A stretch of DNA of 64,000 bases from Balanoglossus misakiensis (lineage: Eukaryota > Hemichordata), in contig CM082577.2 in the NCBI GenBank assembly GCA_040954595.2, positions 17,918,001 through 17,982,000 of the forward strand. The letters are read 5' to 3'. The position numbers were made by a program, and so were the translations under genes. The notes beneath the pieces were generated by a model, which ran no database searches, was not told the DNA's origin, and worked only from the letters and a program-made list of their open reading frames with translations. The first letter of the stretch is position 1. The number at the start of each line of letters is the position of its first letter. This document shows, one piece after another, positions 11,266-20,356 of this stretch.

Positions 11266-11300
11266 TAGCCCGGAGACCAGGACGCCTGGTCTCCGGGCTA
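11266..11300. mobile_element. M3 micro-hairpin, 35 bp with 9-bp TSD
   Basis: A perfect 16-bp stem, tagcccggagaccagg and complement, has a 3-base loop. The target gggtctcct is duplicated exactly at 11257-11265 and 11301-11309. At 35 bp this is an extremely small element. Confidence 0.8.
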
Positions 11301-11686
11301 GGGTCTCCTCGTCAAAAGGCTTAGACTAGCTCGTGTAGGCCTGTGTCTTTGAGGCTACGACTCGGAGGCGTAGTCATAGTAACGTACAGTCTTGCCACGC
11401 AGCCTGCGATGCAAAGCTATGGTCTCAGACGCGTAGTACTGCGTGCATCCTCAAAGAGTGATGGTGTTCAAGTTTCGACTTGAAGTCGCCTCTATAAATA
11501 ATAATGTTTAGCCAAAACTCCCCCCCCCCATAAATACCAAGTTCAATGGAATTATAAGTCCGCGCGTCCGTCTACCAGATTTTAAATGGCCAGCATTCAC
11601 CATTATACCCTCTTCAATGACCCCGAATTTACATCTCGATTCTAATTCCCTTGGCTCTGCTAGGAGTGACTCTGGGCAACCATACG

Positions 11687-11744
11687 TAGCCCGGAGACCA
11701 GGGCGTAGATCGTATTCTAGATTGACGCCCTGGTCTCCGGGCTA
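11687..11744. mobile_element. M3 hairpin, 58-bp copy with 9-bp TSD
   Basis: The same terminal stem as the 35-bp copy (tagcccggagaccagggcg), here 19 bp with a 20-base loop. The target aaccatacg is duplicated exactly at 11678-11686 and 11745-11753. The shared stem and target length show the two copies are the same family. Confidence 0.85.
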
Positions 11745-11871
11745 AACCATACGATGTTGGGCGATCTATAGACTATCTTTTGTCAATAGTATAGTGTTCT
11801 TTTACAGTTATTTACAACATCGACAAACAACAGCAGGGAATGCCACATTGTTTTAAAAATATAATATTTAT

Positions 11872-11935
<64 letters not shown>

Positions 11936-12016
11936 ACAACAACAACAAACAAACAAACAAACAAACAAACAAACAAACAAACAAACAAACAAACAAACAA
12001 ACAAACAAACAAACAA
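11872..12016 (+). repeat. Compound microsatellite (TCA)n-(ACA)n-(AAAC)n
   Basis: About 21 TCA units (11872-11934) pass through four ACA-type units into about 18 aaac units ending near 12016. Open frames across it encode only homopolymers and are not genes. Confidence 0.95.
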
Positions 12017-12082
12017 AAACAACACGATTTTCCCCCTCTGTACCCTGTGATACACACATGAACATTGAAATATACTAGGGGC

Positions 12083-12200
12083 CAATCTGATTAAAATCAG
12101 ATGTAGGGAACGGCGACGAGTTTTTTTATGCTGTCGCGTAGTGTGAGGCGACAGCATAAAAACACGTCGCCGTTCCCTACATCTGATTTTAATTAGATTG
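12083..12200. mobile_element. Q hairpin MITE, copy 2 (118 bp, 9-bp TSD)
   Basis: Same ends as copy 1 (caatctgattaaaatcagat). The target actaggggc is duplicated exactly at 12074-12082 and 12201-12209. Arms match over about 45 bp. Confidence 0.88.
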
Positions 12201-12247
12201 ACTAGGGGCCTACTCTTGTCACCATGGGACTTGTTCTAGCCTGGCCA

Positions 12248-12399
12248 TAGACTCTCTCACAGCCCACGGTTCGCTACAACAAGCTCTTCACTGACGCGCC
12301 CTCAACCGTTTGGCAAGGGAGAAGCACCGTTTGGTGTTGTGTACATGCAATCAGACCATAAACCTGCATGGACGGCGAGAGGGGCTGTGAGAGAGTCTA
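12248..12399 (+). mobile_element. M2 MITE, copy b (152 bp)
   Basis: Ends TAGACTCTCTCACAGCCC and its near-perfect complement. Flanked by gcctggcca (12239-12247) and gcctggccc (12400-12408), a 9-bp duplication with one difference. It sits inside an M4-type element (tctagcctggcc ... ccagaccagtgtgtt) and touches Q copy 3 on its right. Confidence 0.8.
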
Positions 12400-12408
12400 G
12401 CCTGGCCC

Positions 12409-12514
12409 CAATCTGATTAAAATCATATGTAGGGAACGGCGACGTGGTTTTTTTTATGCTGTCGCCTAAAAAAAACCACGTCGCCGTTCCCTACATCTGA
12501 TTTTAATCAGATTG
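12409..12514. mobile_element. Q hairpin MITE, copy 3 (106 bp, 9-bp TSD)
   Basis: Ends as in copies 1 and 2. The target gcctggccc is duplicated exactly at 12400-12408 and 12515-12523. The left target copy is also the right flank of M2 copy b, so this insertion reused the target duplicated by that earlier one. Confidence 0.88.
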
Positions 12515-12529
12515 GCCTGGCCCCAGACC

Positions 12530-14016
12530 AGTGTGTTATTGTTGTTCAGACTGAGACCGTACAATAATTATTGAGTTGCGAAGGTTGATGGCGCGATTCC
12601 AGTTAGGTATTTCCGTAAAAATGTAAAAAAGCAACAGCGTAAAGTACTGCGACAGTTCCGTAAAAATGTAAAAAAGCAACAGCGTAAAGTACTGCGACAG
12701 TTTATAGTCTGCCGCTGCGGTATTAGTCTGTACTAGTGCGAAACTAGTGTACATAAATCATGTATATAATGATGATTCAATAGGCACGCGTGGGCTAACC
12801 TTTACGATGATGTCATACTCTCATCCGGGTACTAATAATGGCGGCGATGTTTTCGGAAAGACGACAGCCTAAACGTATACGATCTTGTTAGCCTCCAAAA
12901 GGACGGGTAAGCATCACAAATGCATTCAAAGTGGTCAGTTTAATTTCCAATGAAAATTGTGTTATTGTATGAAATGATGGATAGCGCTGTGTGTACGCAG
13001 TGCATGTTTTCTTGGGTTTATTTGCGCTCAGGGACTGGGTATGTACTGGAAACTCATGAACGGGAATAGGGCGAGTAAGGGGGAAGTGAGTTATTTTTTT
13101 GCTGTTGTTGGCGTGTTGCAATAATGTTTCGCCAAAGTAGTCGGCACGATTTTATAACTAAATTGAATCTTAGCAGATTATTTGTTTTTATATATGAGAA
13201 ACGCACTTCCACTTAAACTAGCAGTGAAGAATCAATGTTTTTAAAGGTTTTAATAGTACTTAGCACTTGCAGCTAAAGAATTAAGACACGTCAACCGATT
13301 GACAGACACTTCCCTAGGCCCTGCACAACAATCTGCCCACAGCCACATGCTATGTATATGATGCATGATTAAAGACAATAGTGGTGCCTGGTCCGTGGGG
13401 CTCTCGAGTATTGTGATCGGATACAAAACACAGATCTACTGTCAACATTTGTGCTCCAAAACATCAGTTTCGTTTGTCAATACATAATGTGCGCTGCCAT
13501 TAGGAAACTGTCACAGCTAGTTTAGTTGACTGTACGGTTTCTAGTCGTTTCGGCCCCCAATTTTGTCGACCTCAGTCGTTTTGGCACTTATCGGCAGCCA
13601 TTAGTTAAATTGAATAAAATGTCTGTATTTATCCTGAGACTTATAATTTTAAATGATAGTGGTAATAAAACTCAACCTAGCAGCACCCGCTACAATCATT
13701 GCAGCTGGGAAAGTGTGTATTCACATATTCATACCAGCGATTACCATACCGTCACCCCTTCACTGAACTAGGCAACAATGAGTCAGGTGGCGCCTGATGA
13801 CACCCGGCCTTATAATACGGGTATGTACCCGGGGGACTTAGAGCCAAGTTTAGTTGGGCTAGTGCCGAAGTGCCAAAATGACTGGGGTGTCGGGGCCGAA
13901 CTGACTTGGGTCATGAAAATTGGGGGCTGGTGCATCATCAATATTATGGTCAGAGATCATCATCCCTCGTGCAGGCTTCAAATCGTGATGTTACCCTTGC
14001 TATCATGTGTTATTAT
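12530..14016. other. Intergenic stretch with possible start-site motif
   Basis: A direct duplication of about 55 bp (ccgtaaaaatgtaaaaaagc) lies at 12613-12700. At 12838 the context aataATGGCGGCgatg matches the YY1/TISU-type motif found at many animal transcription or translation starts, but the frame closes after 17 codons. No exon is supported between 12900 and 14016. Confidence 0.35.
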
Positions 14017-14020
14017 TTAA

Positions 14021-14474
14021 AGGTCCCATGTCATGCTTTGGAAATTTTTCATTTTTCCACGTCAAAAGCTCACCTAGGGTACCTGTCTATATATTGCCTA
14101 TTGTGTCGGTTCCGAAAAATGTGCACGAATGCCGGAATTTGCCCCTTTTTTCATGCCTGTGATCAGGGAGCCACTTCGCACTCGAGCCAGGCGAAGGTAT
14201 TTGCATATGGACAAACAAGTACACTACGTCGTAGTGTGCCATTCTGCTAACAGTAAGGACTATTTGTCCACATCAAGATAAGTCTTCGACTGAACTTCGA
14301 AAAGCCGAAAAAACTCGACTGAGTTGGGTTAGGGGTACACGCCCACCCGCCACTTTTACTTGCTTGTTATCTAAGCACAAGGGGCAAAACGCATTGCAAG
14401 ATAGTAACATACGTTAACTTCAAGACCCAAATAGTGATTTTACGCGTGGTTGTATAGGGCATGGCATGGGACCT
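14021..14474. mobile_element. TTAA MITE with AGGTCCCATG ends
   Basis: 454 bp with inverted ends aggtcccatgtcatgc and gcatggcatgggacct. Exact TTAA lies at 14017-14020 and 14475-14478. TTAA duplication with such ends is typical of piggyBac-type MITEs (Kolobok also uses TTAA). It inserted beside the 3' end of an HB-1 element, whose terminal attgttgatataatataata follows directly. Confidence 0.8.
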
Positions 14475-14478
14475 TTAA

Positions 14479-16800
14479 TTGTTGATATAATATAATAGCA
14501 ATAACCCCCGCCTCAGTTGGGTATACACTCGATTTGGGTACAACTTTCTCCATATAGCACTCGCGTAACGGCTTGTGCTATATGTCTCGAATTGTCCCTA
14601 AATCTCGGGGTTATTGCTTAATTATGCTATATCATGCTACCATCTGCAATTCTGATTGGACGAGAGCTCAATCCAGCGATGCTAAAATACTCAATAGCGC
14701 TGCTAAAACGGGCCCCTGAACTAGCATAACCGTTTATGCGAAAATCTATGAAAGGAGAGAGCATTTAGGCAATGGGGAAAATGTGGGTTTAAACCAAATA
14801 AATAGAATTAAAAAAACACTCTTCAGTGTTGAATTTATGGAAGTTATATTTTAGAACTGCTCTGTGGGAATATTTGGCACTATGCCATATGTGCGATGCC
14901 TGTATTGTCACTTTTTGTTGCCTGCTTCACGGCAACCCCTGACAGTATGGTTGAACGTGTGCATGAACTTACGGAGGAAGACTTCCTCAGGGAAACTGCT
15001 GACCTAGTGGCTCCAACTGGTGGAAACCGATTTGCAACTTTTGTCGAGTCTGATCTTGACAGGATCGATCGAAGGCTACAAAGACGAGAAATCTACCATA
15101 AAACAAACATTGTGGGGAGTAAGAATTTTCAAAGGTGAGTTAATGATCGATACCACCCGACCCGCTGATTATTTTGAATAGAATTTTACAGTCTGTCCGC
15201 ATTGAAAACAAATTTTTCGACTGCGCATTTATTTAAATATTTTTAATTCGATTTTGTCAATCCAGAATGGCTGTCTGAGAAGGGCCTGGACCCCGATTTT
15301 GAAGTTTTATCAACAGAGGACTTGGCATCGACATTGCACCGATTTTACGCAGAGGCGAGAACTCATGATGGTCAGCGTTACGGGAAATCCTCCCTCTCCG
15401 GCATTAGAGCATCCCTTAACCAGCATCTGAATTCCCCTACGTATCACCGAAACATAAACCTCATCCATGACAGGGAGTTACATGCGGCCAACAATATTTT
15501 CAAGGCACTGATAAAGCAGTTAAAATCAGATGGACAGGACAAAATAAATCAAAACTCCAATTTCACGAAACGATCTGATGAAACTGGTGAGCAGTGGTGT
15601 TCTATCTAGCCAAAACCCACTGTCTCTTGTACGTATGGTGTGGTTTGATCTTACCCTCCATTTTGGTCGACGAGGTCGCGAGGGTTTCAGAAGTCTAACC
15701 AAAGAAAGTTATAGATTGGTAGAAAAGCACTGTCTAAGTATGTGGATAGTACGTTCTCAGAAAAAAACAAAAAATCACACCGACGACAGCTATGAATTGC
15801 AAGCAAAAATGTACGCAACCGATTGTGAAAATTGTCCCGTTGCTGCATTTGAAGTATACATCTCGAAACTTCACCCCAAACAGTCTGCCCTGTTTCAGTG
15901 CCCCAAAGCAAATTTTGAATATTCCTACAACGTTTGGTTCTGTAACTCACCACTCGGTGAAAATAAATTGGGGTCAATGATGAAAGAGATCTCGGAGGCA
16001 GCAAATTTGAGTATGGTGTACACCAATCACTGCATCAGGGCAACAGCGAACACCTTGCTTGATTCCGCGGGAGTTGAAACTCGGCACATCATGTATTTTA
16101 CCGGTCACAAAAATGAAACAAGCGTGCGGTCGTATACAAATAAATTGACACAGCATCAAAGTAAAGGGATGTCAGATGTATTATCGAAAACTTTGGGATA
16201 CAACACATAAAAAAATCGGATGACTCCCCATACAGAGTAGACACAAACTTCGGCTCCAGTGAACAAGAGCAGTCAAACTTACCGATCACTGTCGCCGCTG
16301 AATCAAGCACGGTGCAACACACTCCTACTCCTACATCTACAACGATCGATCACAATTCTACCGCCAATAATGGTGCGTTCGGATTGTTTCAGAATTGCAC
16401 GTTTTCTGGCCCAATTAATATCCAAATTATTGGTAACAAATAGTTGGTGTACATGTACCTTTGGCGCCAAGCTAGGCTCGACTGTGAACCCTGGCCCCAG
16501 TTGAAGTTTCAGCGTGACCGAAACGTCACGACTTTCATTGTTCTTATGTAAATATTTGAAATATTGTTATTTTATTTTAGATAAATTGTTTGAGTAAATT
16601 TTGACCTGTTCTATTTATAAATCTTGTCGGTTTTCTGCATGCGGATACATTGTTAAAATAAAATTGACGAAATCAAAGCGATGCAATGTGCGTGATGTGT
16701 GGGAGCTGTATTCTTTTCATGTTTAAACTTTAATGCTCGATCCCGGGCACTCGTGTTTACATTCATCAACGCAACTTTCGTAAATTCTCTTCAGTTTTCT
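14479..16800 (+). mobile_element. Crypton element, probable parent of HB-1
   Basis: The order is: HB-1 3' terminus (14479-14497), HB-1 hairpin (14498-14617), HB-1 5' body (14618-14933), recombinase gene (14896-16443), 3' region, then a block near 16716-16800 that matches the rest of the HB-1 body (tgctcgatcccggg, ctcgtgtttacattcatc). Short HB-1 copies lack exactly what lies between ttca at 14930 and ttcatgttta near 16717. The hairpin here sits between a 3' terminus and a 5' terminus, as expected for two elements inserted in tandem. The right end is diverged or lost. Confidence 0.65.
14896..16443 (+). pseudogene. Crypton tyrosine recombinase, frameshifted
   Basis: The protein belongs to the Crypton/DUF3504 tyrosine recombinases, related to domesticated ZMYM, QRICH1 and KCTD1 genes. 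It starts MPVLSLFVACFTATPDSMVE. A 147-bp intron (15119-15265) fits phase with donor a|gtaaga and acceptor tccag|aa; a second donor at 15135 looks better as a signal but breaks the frame. The core shows WLSEKGLDPDFE, SGVLSSQNPLSL, GRRGREGFRS (first catalytic Arg), HCIR at 16028 (His and Arg), TGH at 16103 and RSY with the nucleophilic Tyr at 16133. Two single-base frameshifts, near 15555 and near 16195, break it. After the second, the tail runs to a stop at 16441 and ends FQNCTFSGPINIQIIGNK, typical of Crypton C-termini. All catalytic residues survive, so decay is recent or due to sequencing error. Confidence 0.85.
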
Positions 16801-16849
16801 AGATGTTTTGCGTTAACGCATTGAGTTATCAAATTTTCATGATCATGTA

Positions 16850-18470
16850 AATGTCTCCACTGAAGGTAGTACTGAGTTCAGTCCTGTCACTCACAAATCA
16901 AAGAAATGAGTTACAATTTTGTAATTTTAACAAAGCTCATTGATAGATACACATTTCAACCCAAAAATCCCCCAATCTGCATTAACCCTAACGCTGTCGA
17001 GTATGTAGCAGAGCGCCCGATTTCCGGTGTGGGTAGAAGTCGAATGTTGGCGAGTGATGAATGACCTACTCGGTATGGATCGATATGATTCACCGACCCG
17101 CTGGAGTCTCTAGGCGTTTGCGTGCGCTTCGCTATAACGGGTTGTCTTTGAACTACCGTTTTGAGGGCAGTATCTGTTAGGACAGGAAAGTCTCGACAGG
17201 CTTCTTTGCCTTGAACTACAAAGAGCACACTATCCTAAGAGGCACATTCCGCCGGTCACTCCCGACCCTGGGGAGACCGTTTTTTTTGCGTCCATCAAAA
17301 CATACTTGGCATCGATGCATTGTTTTCCATAACAGACGGTTCCACAACGACACAGGGTATCGACCTCTTCGATGGCCAGAGGGTTCGGACGCACTCGTGT
17401 GTGCCTGTTTGGGAGAGTGTGTTTTGGGATCGACTCAGGGAAAACATGACTAAATGGTGCAATGGGGCCCGCAGAACTTGCGGGTTACCTATGACTGTGT
17501 CGGTACAACCCTGTACTGTAAAATTTATAGCGTATTAACACTGTAATGAACCCCAGTCTGCCGTGCGTAACTAACCAACGCGTCGTTATCACAATGTCCG
17601 TGTCTGTCTGGTGTGCAAGAAATGAGTCGTTGTCGGGCGGCTGTAGAGTGGAACACTGTGCGCCAGTGTCCAGTCGTTCGCATTACGTGTCGAACTAACT
17701 CGTACCCTACAGGAAAGTGGCAGGAGAAGGGGTGCCCGAACACCCCTGGCGGTACACCCTGGGTACCCTACTTACAATTGATGGTGTCGTTGTTGTGACG
17801 TGATGTGGCGTGTACTAACACACTAACTTTATTTTCGTAAAAGTAAGCCTCGAAACATTTACAGACACTCCCCTCCCAGGGTAACGAACTTTTACCCGGT
17901 TAATTGTTGTTTGAGGTCCCGCCGACATGGGACTGTGCCAAAGTTGAAGTCTAGCACGTTCAAAAGCAGCTAAAATGACCCTCCAAAAACCCGATTTTCA
18001 GGCAAAATGCCTGGTAATCCAGCGGGTGTAGAATGCCAGATTCTACAATATAATACACCGAAAAAGAGGCGGTCTCAGAACGACTTAGCAGCCCAACGGG
18101 CTATGACACCTGGTAGCGTTAGCGGTGATCGTCTGCATCATCACTAAAGGGTGGTGATCGTCTTATGTGCAGCCGTGTGTGCCAATATACAGTCAATGCC
18201 ATAAGACAGTGTGCTGTCCTACCAACATATAAGATGGCAGCAACAATAGTCTGTGTTGGAGATCAGTAAAAGACAGCAAATAAGGTGAAAAGAAGGGACA
18301 AAACTTAAGTCTTCTTTACAGTGCACATGAAATATGGACGGAAACGAAAGCAGTCCTCTGTTTGAATGCATCCAATGAAAAATTTGCAGAACATTTGGAT
18401 TTGACGCAATGTTTGTACACACGAAATTACGCATGCGCATAAGACGATCGTCTACCTTTTATACATGTTC
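16850..18470. other. CpG-rich unassigned stretch
   Basis: From about 16990 to 17800 the sequence is richer in CG dinucleotides than its neighbours and has overlapping frames of 60-90 codons on both strands. None shows a domain I recognise. It may be the 5' CpG-rich region or untranslated first exon of MRTF, or a decayed element. 17800-18470 shows nothing. Confidence 0.35.
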
Positions 18471-18476
18471 ATATTG

Positions 18477-18934
18477 AACACCTATTGCCTGGCCATGAGG
18501 GCCATACATGTAGCGGCCGTTTATTACACCCGAGGGGCTGTGAGTTACCAGAATCATATGCTATTTCCCGAGGCCGCAGGCCGAGGGAAATAGCATATGA
18601 TTCTGGTAACTCACAGTCACGAGGGGGTAAAAACGGCTGCTATGGCCCGAATATAGGCCAGGCTATAGGTGTTTTATAATAAACCTCATGCTAACATCTG
18701 GGAAAATCTTGCAATTTTCTCTTGAGGTTGGCAGACAACATCTTCCGCGGTGGCCATTGTGTCAGACGACGCGACGCTGATTGACGTGACCGAGTCTGCG
18801 CACTCACGCTGGTCACGTGACCGGTTTATATTTTTTCTGCTATTTCCCTAGCGGTTCATAGTCGATTCTATTTTCCTATCACGTGACGGATTCTGGCGAA
18901 TCACGGCACAGTATTAGCATGAGGTATATTATAA
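18477..18934 (+). mobile_element. HB-3 hairpin element, copy a
   Basis: The hairpin, 18477-18673, opens aacacctattgcctggcc and closes ggccaggctataggtgtt. The body, 18674-18934, has inverted ends ttataataaacctcatgcta and tagcatgaggtatattataa. Apex 18569-18585 is CGAG-GCC-GCA-GGC-CGAG on a 14-bp stem. The body carries cacgtgac E-boxes. Its right end, ttataaaag, creates a TATA-like box about 225 bp before the first recognised MRTF exon. Confidence 0.8.
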
Positions 18935-19238
18935 AAGTGAATACAAGGCACTCTACCGGACAAATATCATTTATGTCGTTCTATTCAGGTACTACCACAC
19001 CATGATTCGCAGCATTGCTAATCATACTAATAATTATTGTGACAATTCATTTCCAGGTACTGTTTGTGATTTATTGAGGTGGTTTTATAAATAGGACAAA
19101 ATGGTGTTCGTAAGATTCTGTCAAAAACATAATGCAGCGCTTGTTTTCACTTCTTTCAGACTTATACCAGGAGTGTATGTTGCAGTTGAGGTGCCTCAAC
19201 AAGCAGTCAGCAGAAGAGTGTTGACATTCAGTCGAATC

Positions 19239-19458
19239 ATGGCAGGGCTGCCAAATATGTTCTCAGTGAACCCTCAGAAAACAGGGGAAGCTTCAGCGGC
19301 TGCAACATTTACCATGTCACAGCCAATGGTTGCAACGACTGGAACTGCCACCATCACTACGATAAGCATGAAAGATATCCAAGCAGCCTCAGAGTCAATA
19401 AGTCAGAAGAGTTATGAAGGTGTTACTTTGAGAAATAATCTAACTAGAAAGAAAGATG
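19239..19458 (+). CDS. MRTF: MRTF coding exon 1 (N-terminus)
   Basis: The exon begins at 19160 after a strong acceptor, cttgttttcacttctttcag, so a further exon lies upstream. The first in-frame Met inside the exon is at 19239 (MAGLPNMFSVNPQKTG). The frame is open back to the acceptor, so coding could begin earlier. The segment is rich in Ala, Thr and Ser and ends TLRNNLTRKKD before donor gatg|gtaggt, phase 1. It joins exon 2 to give KKD-VLAQKLKQRRS, matching the residues before RPEL1 in vertebrate MRTFs. The exact start is uncertain. Confidence 0.75.
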
Positions 19459-19774
19459 GTAGGTGATATTAGGCATCATGCGCAATTCTTAAAATTGAAA
19501 TGTTTTTCTTCTTGTAACATGATTTTGCCTTGTCCAACCAGATATGAACTGAATGTCCTCACGTGATTCGCAACAGATCATTTTGGTGTGTTGATTCGTT
19601 TTGAACAAGGTGGTGGACGTCAGTGCGCCACAATGTGAGCGTCATACATAACTAGTACGTGTAATCGCACAACAATATATGTAGAACCCAAGAAAGGAAC
19701 TGTGTAGTGACTACTCAGCCTGGTGGGGCTCTCAGTCATACATGCTACGACCCATTAGATACTGAGATAGTATG

Positions 19775-20228
19775 AGGTTATTACGAAAATACCGCAAAGT
19801 ATGCACGAGGACATTAGCGCTCAGTTTCGCCCGACGCGTAGCGGAGGGCGATGCGCTGCGCTAATGTCCTCGTGCATACTTTGCGGTATTTTCGTAATAA
19901 CCTTATTATTATACATCTTACATCTCCGTTAGTTCTTGTTTTGCATGTTACTTGGCTTTCAAAACGCCCAAAATGCCGATACAATCGATCGAAAACCGCT
20001 CAGTTGACTCAGTGAGCAGCCATCTTTCTTTTTTGTTTACGTGTGCGCACGTGCGTTGGAGTGGGGGTGTCTTGAAACCGTCCGCATAACAACGCATACC
20101 TGTACACGGTGAGTTTGGGCACCTTGACACTAAAGACTTATTTAACGCGCGTTCTGTACGTACCCTTCCGTACGGCTTTTTATTGCACGCCAAAAGCTAT
20201 TGTTCTCGGCACTAGATGTATAATATAA
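19775..20228 (+). mobile_element. HB-4 hairpin element, copy a
   Basis: The hairpin, 19775-19903, opens aggttattacgaaaatacc and closes with the complement. The body to 20228 has inverted ends ttattattatacatctt and agatgtataatataa. The apex at 19832-19846 is C-GA-CGC-GTA-GCG-GA-G: the tandem GA mismatch and GNA loop of the other families, with C and G instead of G and C inside. Confidence 0.75.
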
Positions 20229-20356
20229 ATAGTATGGTCCTGTAAACAAGATAGCATAGGCCTGTAGTACAATGTATGTATCAGGATCTGCTAACACAAC
20301 CATTTGATTGTTAGAACGGATGTTTTTACACCTTGTACTATTATTCTGAAGGTTTT

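Noticed and set aside
11812-12157. Open frames of repeated Ser/Thr/Asn or Phe-Val-Cys-Leu
   Set aside because: They are translations of the compound TCA/AAAC microsatellite.
17211-17798. Overlapping frames in CpG-rich block
   Set aside because: Open on both strands because of composition; no recognised domain.
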